Source: Tissierella creatinophila DSM 6911
GTDB lineage: Bacteria > Bacillota > Clostridia > Tissierellales > Tissierellaceae
Direction: 5' to 3'
Length of the DNA stretch: 50,113 nucleotides
Assembly: GCF_001940565.1 (NCBI RefSeq)
Contig: NZ_LTDM01000009.1
Coordinates: forward strand, 1-50,113
Shown here one piece after another: positions 26,385 through 35,502 of this stretch; the first letter of the stretch is position 1; each line of letters begins with the position of its first letter. The notes below the pieces were generated by a model, which was not told the origin of the DNA, did no database searches, and saw only the letters and a list, made by a program, of their open reading frames with translations. The translations under genes and the position numbers were made by a program.

Positions 26385-26882
26385 TTGCAAATTATTATCA
26401 TGAGTATAATTATTATAGTAAATTTAATATTGCAAGGTAGCATACTACCTTTTTTTAGCTTCTTAGTATTTCTTCCTAATACAGCATTAGTTTCTGTTGT
26501 TATAATATCCATATTGAAAGGTAAATATTATGGAGCTTTTTTTGGGCTTTTTATGGGTCTTTTTCAAGATTTACTCTTTGGCGAGGCTATTGGAGTGCAT
26601 GCTCTTATATATTTTTTAATAGGATATGCAGTAGGAGTCTTACAGACTTCTCTTAATAATGAAAATACATTTATTCCAATTATTTTTTCAGGAATAAGCA
26701 CTATTTTTTATAATCTAATGTATTTTTTAATAATATATTTCCTATCTAAAAATATTTCTTTAGATTCAGCAGTTAAAAGAATATTTTCTATTGAAATCTT
26801 ATATAATTCTATTTTAGCTATTATAGTTTATAGAAGCTTATTCAAATTGTTTCGTACTCGTTCTCTTAAATTTGGAAGGTAA
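26385..26882 (+). CDS. mreD: Cell-shape membrane protein MreD
   Basis: 165 residues, almost entirely hydrophobic, five to six helices, with GAFFGLFMGLFQDLLFGEAIGVHAL, a family-typical segment (split: GAFFGLFMGLFQDLL, then FGEAIGVHAL). The start is TTG 26385, five bases after GGGGGAT; the next in-frame ATG at 26400 is possible. It belongs to the MreBCD-PBP2 elongasome. Confidence 0.9.
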   Translation: MQIIIMSIIIIVNLILQGSILPFFSFLVFLPNTALVSVVIISILKGKYYGAFFGLFMGLFQDLLFGEAIGVHALIYFLIGYAVGVLQTSLNNENTFIPIIFSGISTIFYNLMYFLIIYFLSKNISLDSAVKRIFSIEILYNSILAIIVYRSLFKLFRTRSLKFGR

Positions 26883-26897
26883 TAAAGGTGATAAAAG

Positions 26898-29800
26898 ATG
26901 GATTTTAAGGATAAAATGAAAAATAGATTTAATATAATAATGGCAGTAATTATATTTATGATATCTGTACTCTCTATAAGGCTTGCTATAATGACCATAG
27001 CCCAAGGGGACTATTATAGAGATATATCGGATAATAAGATAATAAAAGATGTATATAAAGCACCTATTAGAGGTGAGATAAAAGATGTAAATGGTAAGCT
27101 CTTGGCTGGAAACAGACCCTCATTTACAGTCCAAATGTTAAAAGATGAGGTAAATAAGTTAAAAAAAGAAGAAAAAAACAAAGTATTTCTAACTTTAATC
27201 AGACTATTAGAAGAAGATGGTGCACCATATATAGATGATTTTCCGATAGAACTTAATATACTTAAATATAAAGATGAAGAAGATTATGATGGAGAATTTT
27301 ATAATCCTATAGATAAAGTTATAGATACAATTGTAGAAAAGCGACTTTTAAGCGATGTTTTAAACTTATACTATGTTGATGATTCTTATGAAGAGCATTA
27401 TAAATATATTGTATTTAATAGGGCTATAAGTGCTTTAAAAGATAAAGGCATTGAAATACCAGTACTTACAGATATAAAAGATGGAAATCTTGAGATTAAA
27501 TTTAATGAAGATAAGGATATAGAAAGTTTTAAAAAAGAATATGCACTTAGTAAGGGTGATACTCCTATTAGCTCAGTTTTAAGACTAATAGAAGATGATA
27601 AAGCAGTTATAAGAAAGATAATAGATCATTCACTTTCTCGAAAGCTCGTATATGATTTACTCAAAAGTAAAGGTTTAGAGGGCAATTTAATATTAGATGA
27701 TTATTCTATTTTATTTGAAGAAGAATATATAAGTCAAAAGAGAGAATTGATGAAGATTTTTCCAGAGATAACAAAAGATTCTTCAGCTGAGGAAGACTTT
27801 ATAAATATATTTTATGATACTTCTATAAAAAACTTTTTAGAAGCAAGCTTTAAAAAAGAAACTAGGGGGAATAAAGAAACATTTATATACCCAGGAAAAA
27901 TCCTTTTAGATTTTATAAAACAAGAAAAATTAAATATACCTGTAGAGATAAGTATATCAAAAGATAATGTTGTAAGTTATAACTATACTGGAAAAGATGA
28001 TTTAAAAGATACTACAACTATAGATTTTCTTATAGAAAACATTAAAGGGACAAAAGCTTTTAAAAGCTTTATGACAGATGATGTGATAAGACCTTTAGCA
28101 CAAAAACAACTTTTAAAAGATGAAATAAATCCTAAGATATCTATATCAAAGAAATATGAATATGTAAGTCTAAATAATCTTAAAAAATTTTATTCAGATA
28201 ATAATATTCCAAATAAAAGTAGTGTAAAAGAAGCCTTTAATCATTTAAAGAAAAAATATGAGATAGATAAGTCTCTAAGCAAGTATGAAGCAAGGGGTAT
28301 CTTTGTAATGTATAATCAACTTATAAAACAGGGCTATTTAGCATACCAACCTATATATATAAGTTATGGAATAAAAGAATCAACGGTTGCGAAGATAGAA
28401 GAAAATATGATGAATACTAATGGAATCAATATAAGTATAGAACCGGTAAGATATTATCCAGAAGGTCAAGTAGCAGCCCATATTTTAGGATATATGGGAA
28501 AGATAAGTCAACCTTCTGAAATAAAAGAATATGTAGAAGAGAAAAAATATTCTCCGAGTAGCTTGATAGGGAAAACGGGGATTGAACAAAGTTTTGAAGA
28601 TAATCTAAAAGGAAAAGGTGGAATTAAAAAAGTTGAAGTAGATTCTGCTGGTAACAGTACTCATACTATTGAGGAAGAAAAGTCAAAACCCGGAGATAAT
28701 ATATATTTAAGTCTTGATTTAGATCTTCAAAAAACTGCTGAAGAGTCTTTAGAAAAAACTTTAAGAGAACTTCAAAGGGGAGGAACTTATACGAGTAAGT
28801 GGGGAAACTTTAAGTTTGGAACCAATAAAAGCAAAGGAAGACCGTATAAAAATGCCACATCAGGGGCGGTAGTTGCCATAGATGTTAAAACTGGAAAAGT
28901 CTTAGCAAGTGCAAGTTATCCATCATATGATCCAAACCTATTTTCAACAGGTATAAACAGTACGGACTGGAACAGCTTATTTCCAGAAAATGAAGAAGAT
29001 CTATTGGCACCACGACCCCTTTATAATATTGCAACTCAAACAGCAGTTTCTCCAGGTTCTACCTTTAAAATGGTAACAGGGCTTACTGCTATTGAAAAAG
29101 GTTTTAGTCCAAATAAAACTATAAGGGACATGGGGGTAGTAGACATAGGCAATAAAACATTTAACTGTCTTCTTTGGACAACTAGTAGAAGAACTCATGG
29201 AAATGAAAATCTATACGATGCTCTTAGAGATTCTTGTAACTATTATTTTTATACACTTGCTATGGGAAGAAATCAAAAGACAGGTGAGAATATAGGAGTT
29301 AAAATAGATATAGATGAGATTGTCGAAATGAGTAAGAAATTTGGGTTAAATGAAAAAACAGGCATAGAAATAAAGATCCCTGCCGAATCCTCTGGATCAG
29401 TTCCAAATCCAAAGAGGAAAACAGAAAATACTAAGGTGATGCTAAAATCACTTTTAAATAGAGAGATTGAAAAAACATTTAAAAAAGGTTATAAATATAC
29501 AGAAGAAGATAAGGAAGTAGCTATAGAAGAAATAATATCTTGGCTAGAAATGGAAGATACTTTATCTTATCCAGAAGTCATAAAGAGGCTAAATAGTCTT
29601 AATATAGAACCAGAAGCACTAATAAAGACTTCTAATACTAGGGAAGAACCACTAGCTAGTGCTATAAAATTTACTTATATAAATTTTGCTGGTTGGAATA
29701 TACAAGATACTTTACGTGCTACAATAGGGCAAGGACAAAACGCATATACTCCAATGCAGGTAGCTAATTATGTTGCTACTTTAGCTAATGGGGGATATAA

Positions 29801-30242
29801 GCATAAGCTTACTCTTATAGATAGTATTAAAAATTACAATAACACTGAGTCCAAATATGAATATAAAGAAAACTCAGAGAGAGTAGAATTAAATAACTAT
29901 GAGAATTTAGAAGAAGTAAAAAAAGGAATGCTTAAGGTGACTAAAGAAGGGGCTTACAGGGCAATATTTAATAAGTTTCCAGTTGATGTAGCAGGTAAAA
30001 CTGGAACTGCTGAAAATGATAGTATAAACCCAGTTACAAAGGAAACCTATGATGATTTTTCTTGGTTTGTGGCTTTTGCTCCTTATGATGATCCTCAAAT
30101 TGCTATAGCTACTGTACTTTTTCAAGGTGGTAGTGGTGGATATTCAGCTCCTATGACTAGAGATATAATAGCGCAGTATTTGGGATTGAATGAAGATGAA
30201 AAAGAAGAAGATGTTCCATATGAAAATTCACTTAAAAGATAA
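26898..30242 (+). CDS. mrdA: Penicillin-binding protein 2 (elongation transpeptidase), unusually long
   Basis: A 1114-residue class B PBP. It has an N-terminal membrane helix (about 13-33), a pedestal start PIRGEIKDVNGKLLAGNRPS, a very long non-catalytic region, and a transpeptidase domain with S721 in SPGSTFK, SCN in RDSCNYYF, and KTG in AGKTGTAEN (near 1034). Typical PBP2 proteins are 600-750 residues, clostridial ones up to about 950. The extra length lies mainly between residues 80 and 490, plus an insert near 850-915. It crosslinks lateral-wall peptidoglycan with MreBCD and a SEDS partner, which is not encoded in this window. Confidence 0.94.
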   Translation: MDFKDKMKNRFNIIMAVIIFMISVLSIRLAIMTIAQGDYYRDISDNKIIKDVYKAPIRGEIKDVNGKLLAGNRPSFTVQMLKDEVNKLKKEEKNKVFLTLIRLLEEDGAPYIDDFPIELNILKYKDEEDYDGEFYNPIDKVIDTIVEKRLLSDVLNLYYVDDSYEEHYKYIVFNRAISALKDKGIEIPVLTDIKDGNLEIKFNEDKDIESFKKEYALSKGDTPISSVLRLIEDDKAVIRKIIDHSLSRKLVYDLLKSKGLEGNLILDDYSILFEEEYISQKRELMKIFPEITKDSSAEEDFINIFYDTSIKNFLEASFKKETRGNKETFIYPGKILLDFIKQEKLNIPVEISISKDNVVSYNYTGKDDLKDTTTIDFLIENIKGTKAFKSFMTDDVIRPLAQKQLLKDEINPKISISKKYEYVSLNNLKKFYSDNNIPNKSSVKEAFNHLKKKYEIDKSLSKYEARGIFVMYNQLIKQGYLAYQPIYISYGIKESTVAKIEENMMNTNGINISIEPVRYYPEGQVAAHILGYMGKISQPSEIKEYVEEKKYSPSSLIGKTGIEQSFEDNLKGKGGIKKVEVDSAGNSTHTIEEEKSKPGDNIYLSLDLDLQKTAEESLEKTLRELQRGGTYTSKWGNFKFGTNKSKGRPYKNATSGAVVAIDVKTGKVLASASYPSYDPNLFSTGINSTDWNSLFPENEEDLLAPRPLYNIATQTAVSPGSTFKMVTGLTAIEKGFSPNKTIRDMGVVDIGNKTFNCLLWTTSRRTHGNENLYDALRDSCNYYFYTLAMGRNQKTGENIGVKIDIDEIVEMSKKFGLNEKTGIEIKIPAESSGSVPNPKRKTENTKVMLKSLLNREIEKTFKKGYKYTEEDKEVAIEEIISWLEMEDTLSYPEVIKRLNSLNIEPEALIKTSNTREEPLASAIKFTYINFAGWNIQDTLRATIGQGQNAYTPMQVANYVATLANGGYKHKLTLIDSIKNYNNTESKYEYKENSERVELNNYENLEEVKKGMLKVTKEGAYRAIFNKFPVDVAGKTGTAENDSINPVTKETYDDFSWFVAFAPYDDPQIAIATVLFQGGSGGYSAPMTRDIIAQYLGLNEDEKEEDVPYENSLKR

Positions 30243-30353
30243 TTTTAAAAATATCCACTAATTATGTCAAAATAAATATTCAATAGTTTATAGGAAATTA
30301 TGATTATTTATAGTATAATAATAAAAGTGGTATATAGAGGAGGATTATTACTA

Positions 30354-31016
30354 TTGGCTAATCCAATTATTAAATTTAAAGGAGTGGATGAAGGATTACT
30401 TATTAGTATAGATGACTCTAATATAGAAACTATAAAAGAAGAGTTAGATAAAAAGATAAGTGAAACCTCTAAGTTTTATCAAGGAATTAAATTTTTAGGA
30501 GTAGAGAGCAAACATTTAACAAGAGATGAAGTTCTTGATTTAAATTTACTACTTAAATATAAATATGAGCTTGATATAAGCTTAAAAGATATATTTAATG
30601 ATTTACTTCATCCTTCTACAGAAAAAAACAATAAAAAAGATTATAAACCTTTAGAAAGCTTTATAGATGAGGTTCAAGGAGAGATGACCAAGTTTATATA
30701 TGGAACGCTAAGATCCGGTCAAGAAATAGAATATGAAGGCCATATTGTAATTGTAGGAGATGTAAATCCAGGTGCTCTTATAAAAGCAAATGGAAATGTA
30801 GTGATCCTAGGTAATTTAAGAGGAGTAGTTTATGCAGGACTTGGAGGAAATAGAGATTCTATTATTGCTGCATATAAATTGCTTGCAACTCAGCTTAGAA
30901 TATGTGATGTTATAGGTAGAGCTCCTGATGAAAATGAGTTTCATTATAAGGTGCCAGAAGTTGTTAAGCTTATAGATGGAAAACTAGTAATCGAGCCATA
31001 TTTGCCCAATAGATAA
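30354..31016 (+). CDS. minC: Septum-site inhibitor MinC
   Basis: 220 residues. The N-terminal domain (about 1-105) is variable. The C-terminal beta-helix has GTLRSGQEIEYEGHIVIVGDVNPGA and VVILGNLRGVVYAGLGGNRDS (read in parts of fewer than 20 residues in sequence), which bind MinD and FtsZ. TTG 30354 is chosen over ATG 30300: GAGGAGG lies 9 bases upstream, and the first residues (ANPIIKFKG) match MinC N-termini. The upstream ATG would sit in front of the ribosome-binding site. Confidence 0.92.
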   Translation: MANPIIKFKGVDEGLLISIDDSNIETIKEELDKKISETSKFYQGIKFLGVESKHLTRDEVLDLNLLLKYKYELDISLKDIFNDLLHPSTEKNNKKDYKPLESFIDEVQGEMTKFIYGTLRSGQEIEYEGHIVIVGDVNPGALIKANGNVVILGNLRGVVYAGLGGNRDSIIAAYKLLATQLRICDVIGRAPDENEFHYKVPEVVKLIDGKLVIEPYLPNR

Positions 31017-31056
31017 AGAAACTAAAAGCATTTATTTAAAAGAGGGAGGAAAATAT

Positions 31057-31869
31057 ATGCAAAATGAAAAGGGAGGGACTTCTATAGTTATTACCTCTGG
31101 AAAAGGAGGAGTAGGAAAGACTACCACAAGTGCTAACATTGGTACGGCACTTGCTATGTTAGATAAATCAGTTGTTGTTGTAGATGCTGATATTGGACTT
31201 AGAAATTTAGATGTAGTTATGGGACTTGAAAATAGGATAGTATATGATATAGTTGATGTAGTGCAAAAAAACTGTAGATTAAAACAGGGTCTTATAAGAG
31301 ATAAAAGATTTAATAATTTGTATTTACTTCCCGCAGCTCAAACAAAGGACAAGTCTGCTATAGAACCAAAGCAGATGATAGAGCTTGTAGATGAACTAAA
31401 GAAGGAATTTGACTATATAATTATAGATTCACCTGCTGGAATAGAACAAGGATTCCAGTATTCTATAGCTGCTGCTGATCATGCAATTATAGTTACAACA
31501 CCTGAGATTTCAGCTGTGAGAGATGCAGATAGAGTTATTGGTCTACTAGAAGCAAAAGGAGTAGAAGGTCCTCGTCTAATTGTAAACCGTATAAGAACTG
31601 ATATGGTAAAAAGAGGAGATATGATGAATATAGATGATATCTCAGATATACTTGCGATAGATTTAATAGGGGTAGTACCTGATGATGAAGAAATTGTAAT
31701 TTCTACAAATAAAGGTGAACCTGCAGTTATAGGAGGAAATTCTTTAGCTGGTAAGGCATATATGAATATTGCAAAACGTTTAATAGGGGAAGATATAGCA
31801 TTATTAAACTTAGAAATAGATGAAGAGAGTAAATTTAGTAAGATAATGAAATTGTTATTTGGGAAATAG
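31057..31869 (+). CDS. minD: Septum-site ATPase MinD
   Basis: 270 residues. Deviant Walker A GKGGVGKTTTSANIG, DADIGLRNLD and DYIIIDSPAGIEQGF are diagnostic. The C-terminal amphipathic helix FSKIMKLLFGK is the membrane-targeting sequence. It recruits MinC to the membrane to block polar division. RBS GAGGGAGG precedes ATG 31057. minE follows with an RBS in the overlap. Confidence 0.96.
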   Translation: MQNEKGGTSIVITSGKGGVGKTTTSANIGTALAMLDKSVVVVDADIGLRNLDVVMGLENRIVYDIVDVVQKNCRLKQGLIRDKRFNNLYLLPAAQTKDKSAIEPKQMIELVDELKKEFDYIIIDSPAGIEQGFQYSIAAADHAIIVTTPEISAVRDADRVIGLLEAKGVEGPRLIVNRIRTDMVKRGDMMNIDDISDILAIDLIGVVPDDEEIVISTNKGEPAVIGGNSLAGKAYMNIAKRLIGEDIALLNLEIDEESKFSKIMKLLFGK

Positions 31870-31879
31870 GAGGGATACT

Positions 31880-32161
31880 TTGGAATTTCTAAAGATATTT
31901 GGGAAAAAGAAAGAACAAAGCAAGAACGTAGCAAAAGAAAGACTTAAACTAGTATTAGTTCATGACAGATCTGATTTATCACCTAAGTTTTTAGATATGA
32001 TAAAAACTGATATTATAAGAGTGATTTCAGAATATGCCGATATTGATGAGGAAGGATTGGATATCAAAATAACTAAAATGAAAAAAGATAACAATACAAC
32101 ACCAGTATCAGCACTTATTGCTAATATTCCTATCATCAAGGTAAAAGACGGATCTAAATAA
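31880..32161 (+). CDS. minE: Cell-division topological factor MinE
   Basis: 93 residues. The membrane-targeting and MinD-binding N-terminal helix EFLKIFGKKK and the anti-MinCD segment AKERLKLVLVHDRSDL are followed by the dimerisation domain. It stimulates MinD ATPase and sets pole-to-pole oscillation. The start is TTG 31880 behind TAGGAGGG. An in-frame ATG at 31859 lies inside minD, before the RBS, and was rejected. Presence of MinE instead of only DivIVA is typical of clostridia. Confidence 0.93.
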   Translation: MEFLKIFGKKKEQSKNVAKERLKLVLVHDRSDLSPKFLDMIKTDIIRVISEYADIDEEGLDIKITKMKKDNNTTPVSALIANIPIIKVKDGSK

Positions 32162-32240
32162 CTTAATTGTTCCTAAATATTTTTGTTTTTAGAATAAGAC
32201 CTACCTTATTATAATAGATATATATAAGGAAGGTGATAAT

Positions 32241-32882
32241 ATGAAAACGAAAATAAAAAAACATTTAAATAATCTAAATATCAATAGATTAAAAACTTTA
32301 AAGCCAGTGTTTTATAAAATCATTTTCAGCTTAGTAGTTATATTGTGTGTCTTAACTTTTAAAGCATTAAATTTTAAGTCCACAAAATGGGTTTTAAGTA
32401 AGATAAAGTATACTATAGAGTATGAAACTGATTTAAGAAGTAGTGGGAAAGAAGTTTATAGAAAAGTACAGGGATTAGTAAAAGATTCAAAAAATGTACT
32501 TACAGTGTTTAATTTAGATTCTAAAGTAAAGTATCCTTTACCAATAAAAGGTGAATTATATAGAAGTTATGAAAAGGATATAAATGAAGGAATAGATATT
32601 AAATCAACTGATGAAAATGATCCTAAGTCTATTATAACAGGAAGAGTTAAAGATATATATTTACAAGAAAAACAGGGGTATTTTGTAATTATAGAACAAG
32701 AAAAGATGGAGATAACTTATGGATATCTTTCAAAATCATATGTTTCTAAGGGGGATAGTATTGATACTGAGACTCCCATAGGAAGCCTTGGAACAAATAA
32801 AGATGGAAATAAATATCTCAGAATTGAATTAAAAGTAGATGGAAGATATAAAAATCCATTAGATTATATAGATGTAAAATAA
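32241..32882 (+). CDS. Degenerate LytM/M23-domain protein, SpoIVFA-like
   Basis: 213 residues. A membrane helix (about 28-45) precedes a linker, then a LytM-like beta domain starting near residue 100 (KYPLPIKGELYRSYEKDINEGIDI ... in short segments). Active M23 enzymes have HxGxD and a final HxH; here the first position is N (NEGIDI) and the last strand reads YLRIELKVDG without histidines, so the zinc site is absent. In many clostridia a SpoIVFA-like LytM gene stands right after minCDE, usually with spoIVFB. Here spoIVFB is missing and a terminator follows. SpoIVFA-like is inference from context; a divergent wall-binding protein is the alternative. Confidence 0.7.
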   Translation: MKTKIKKHLNNLNINRLKTLKPVFYKIIFSLVVILCVLTFKALNFKSTKWVLSKIKYTIEYETDLRSSGKEVYRKVQGLVKDSKNVLTVFNLDSKVKYPLPIKGELYRSYEKDINEGIDIKSTDENDPKSIITGRVKDIYLQEKQGYFVIIEQEKMEITYGYLSKSYVSKGDSIDTETPIGSLGTNKDGNKYLRIELKVDGRYKNPLDYIDVK

Positions 32883-32915
32883 TGAACCTTAATTCTAAAT
32901 TAAGGTTCATTATTT
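32881..32915 (+). terminator. Terminator after the LytM-like gene
   Basis: AATGAACCTTAAT and ATTAAGGTTCATT flank TCTAA: a 13-bp stem followed by a T-rich tail. It overlaps the stop codon region of the gene. Confidence 0.85.
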
Positions 32916-32985
32916 TGTTTATTTCTTTATCGACTATTTTTATAGAAAGTGATAATATATTAAGGAAGGGTAAAAGGTGATTTTG

Positions 32986-34833
32986 ATGATAAATAAAGAT
33001 AAATTAGATAGAGTTTTAAAAAAAGTTGATAGGCCAGCTAGATATATAGGGATGGAAATAAATTCTGTTAAGAAAGATTTTAAAGATGCAAAAGTAAAAT
33101 TCGTTTTTTCATATCCTGATATATATGAAGTTGGAATGAGCCATTTGGGATTACATATTCTTTATAATTTGATAAATGATAGAGAAGACTATCTTTGTGA
33201 GAGGGTCTTTTGTCCATGGACAGATATGGAAAAAGCTATGAGAGAGGAAAAACTTCCCCTATATAGTTTAGAAAGTAAAGAAGAGATAATAAATTTTGAT
33301 TTTTTAGGATTTACTCTTCAATATGAAATGAGTTATACCAATATACTTAATATGTTAGATTTAGCCCATATTCCTTTTTTATCTAAGGATAGAGATGAAG
33401 ATTTTCCTCTTATAATAGGAGGAGGTCCTTGTGCATTCAATCCAGAGCCTTTAGCAGATTTTTTTGATTTGTTTTTAATAGGAGAAGGGGAAGAGAGAAC
33501 TCTTGATATCATAGATATTTATAAAGAACATAGAGAAAAAGGTTACGATAAAGACGAGTTTTTAAAGACTATCTCTAGGCTAGAGGGAGTATATGTACCA
33601 AAGTTTTATACTACAGATTACAATGAAGATGGAACAATAAAATCAATGACAGCTATAGAAGGAGCACCCTCTATAGTGAAAAAAAATAGAGTAAGAGATA
33701 TTGAAAATATGTACTATCATGAAAAGATGATAATTCCATATATAGAAACAGTTCATGATAGAGTAGTTTTTGAACTATTTAGAGGATGTACGAGGGGATG
33801 TAGATTTTGCCAGGCTGGTATGATATATAGACCAATTAGAGAAAGATCTCCTCAAAAATTAAAAGAAATAGCAGCAAAAATAGTAGAGAATACTGGATAT
33901 GAGAACATATCACTTTCCTCTCTTAGCTCATGTGATTACTCACAACTTGAGTTTTTAATAAAAGATTTGGTAAATGAATTTGAAGAAAAAAAGGTAGGAG
34001 TTACTCTTCCTTCACTAAGACTTGATTCATTTAGTATAGATATTTTAAAAGAATTAGAAAAGGTAAGAAAAAGTGGTTTAACATTTGCTCCAGAAGCTGG
34101 GAGTCAAAGGCTTAGAGATGTTATAAATAAAGGTGTAGATGAAGAAGACCTTATAAAAGCTGTAAGCTATGCATTTAAAGAGGGCTGGTCTAAAATAAAA
34201 CTATACTTTATGATAGGACTTCCAACTGAAACAGATAATGATTTAATTGGAATAAAAGAACTATCATATTTGGTAAAAGAATTGTTCTTTAATAGACCTA
34301 AAGAAGAAATAAGAGGAAGTTTTAAACTTACATCAAGTGCTTCTTGCTTTGTGCCTAAAGCTTTTACTCCATTTCAATGGATAGGACAAGATTCTATTGA
34401 AGAATTTAAAAGAAAGATAATGCTTGTAAAAGATAGTATAAAAGATAGAAAGATTACATTTAACTATCACAATCCAGAGGTAAGTTACATGGAAGCTATA
34501 TTTGCTCGGGGAGATAGAAGACTTTCTGCAACTTTGATAAGAGCTTTTGAAAAGGGATGTAAATTTGATGGTTGGGGTGAACACTTCAAATTTGAGACTT
34601 GGCTTGAAGCTCTAGCAGAAACAGATATTGATGGAGATTTTTATGCTTTAAGAAAGAGAGAGTTAGATGAAAAACTCCCTTGGGATTTTATAGACTGTGG
34701 GGTTAGTAAAAAATATTTAATAAAAGAATATAAAAGAGCGATAATAGGTGAGCTTACTGATGATTGTAGAGATAATTGTAATGTATGTGGAATAGATAAT
34801 TGCGAGATGAGAGGTGTTAAAAGTGAAATTTAG
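32986..34833 (+). CDS. B12-binding-like radical SAM protein (TIGR03960 family)
   Basis: 615 residues. An N-terminal cobalamin-binding-like fold (about 35-200) holds PDIYEVGMSHLGLHIL and IGGGPCAFNPEPLADF. The radical SAM domain has RGCTRGCRFCQAG near 265, the CxxxCxxC cluster motif. A cysteine-rich tail follows (DDCRDNCNVCGIDNCEMRG). TIGR03960 and the following TIGR03936 gene form a conserved clostridial pair beside rng. The reaction is unknown. GTG 32977 behind GGAAGG is an alternative start; ATG 32986 has AAGGTGA at six bases. Confidence 0.9.
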   Translation: MINKDKLDRVLKKVDRPARYIGMEINSVKKDFKDAKVKFVFSYPDIYEVGMSHLGLHILYNLINDREDYLCERVFCPWTDMEKAMREEKLPLYSLESKEEIINFDFLGFTLQYEMSYTNILNMLDLAHIPFLSKDRDEDFPLIIGGGPCAFNPEPLADFFDLFLIGEGEERTLDIIDIYKEHREKGYDKDEFLKTISRLEGVYVPKFYTTDYNEDGTIKSMTAIEGAPSIVKKNRVRDIENMYYHEKMIIPYIETVHDRVVFELFRGCTRGCRFCQAGMIYRPIRERSPQKLKEIAAKIVENTGYENISLSSLSSCDYSQLEFLIKDLVNEFEEKKVGVTLPSLRLDSFSIDILKELEKVRKSGLTFAPEAGSQRLRDVINKGVDEEDLIKAVSYAFKEGWSKIKLYFMIGLPTETDNDLIGIKELSYLVKELFFNRPKEEIRGSFKLTSSASCFVPKAFTPFQWIGQDSIEEFKRKIMLVKDSIKDRKITFNYHNPEVSYMEAIFARGDRRLSATLIRAFEKGCKFDGWGEHFKFETWLEALAETDIDGDFYALRKRELDEKLPWDFIDCGVSKKYLIKEYKRAIIGELTDDCRDNCNVCGIDNCEMRGVKSEI

Positions 34834-35491
34834 AATAAAGTTTAATAAAAAGAACTATTTAAAATATATTTCACATTTAGATCTTATGAGGCTTTTTGAA
34901 AGAACCTTTAATAGGATAGATGCCCCTATAGAGTATTCGCAAGGGTTTAACCCTAAACCTAAAATATCTATAGCAAGTCCACTATCTCTTGGAATAGAAA
35001 GCGAAGAAGAATGGATGGATATCGAACTTTTAGAAAAAGTAGATGAGAAAGACTTTATAAAAAATGTTAATAGTATACTTCCTAGTGATATACAGATACT
35101 AGAAACTGAGTATATAGAGGACAATACTCCTATAGCTGCTTTAATAAATTGGTCAGTATATGAAATATATTTTTTATTGTTAGAAGATAAGAAAAAAATT
35201 GAACTTGAAAATATAATTGAAGATTGGTTAAAGCAAGAAGAAATACTTATTGAAAGATATAGAAAAAAGGGAAGAAATAAAATACTTGTTACAGAAAATA
35301 TAATAGAACTTATGAAAGATATAGAATTAAAGAGTTTAAAAAATAATGAGGTTGTATTGAAAGGAAAGTTAAAAATAGGAGAAAGTGGAACTTTAAGACC
35401 TAGAGATTTTATAAATGCATTTATAGCAGATAATAATTTAAATATAGACATTGATAGTATAAGTTTTAAAAGAATCTCACAAATAATATAA
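34823..35491 (+). CDS. Radical SAM-associated DUF2344 protein (TIGR03936)
   Basis: 222 residues beginning KFRIKFNKKNYLKYISHLD, with LMRLFERTFNRIDAPIEYSQGFNPKPKISIA, which is the conserved DUF2344 block (split here into parts; the pattern SQGFNPKPK is diagnostic). GTG 34823 is favoured over GTG 34814, because GAGAGG at 34809-34814 gives proper spacing. It overlaps the radical SAM gene by 11 bases. In some genomes the two are fused. A tRNA or rRNA modification role is often supposed but unproven. Confidence 0.9.
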   Translation: MKFRIKFNKKNYLKYISHLDLMRLFERTFNRIDAPIEYSQGFNPKPKISIASPLSLGIESEEEWMDIELLEKVDEKDFIKNVNSILPSDIQILETEYIEDNTPIAALINWSVYEIYFLLLEDKKKIELENIIEDWLKQEEILIERYRKKGRNKILVTENIIELMKDIELKSLKNNEVVLKGKLKIGESGTLRPRDFINAFIADNNLNIDIDSISFKRISQII

Positions 35492-35502
35492 GGGAGAGAT
35501 TT

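Noticed and set aside
30300-30353. Longer MinC start at ATG 30300
   Set aside because: It would place the strong GAGGAGG inside the coding region and add residues not seen in MinC; TTG 30354 fits better.
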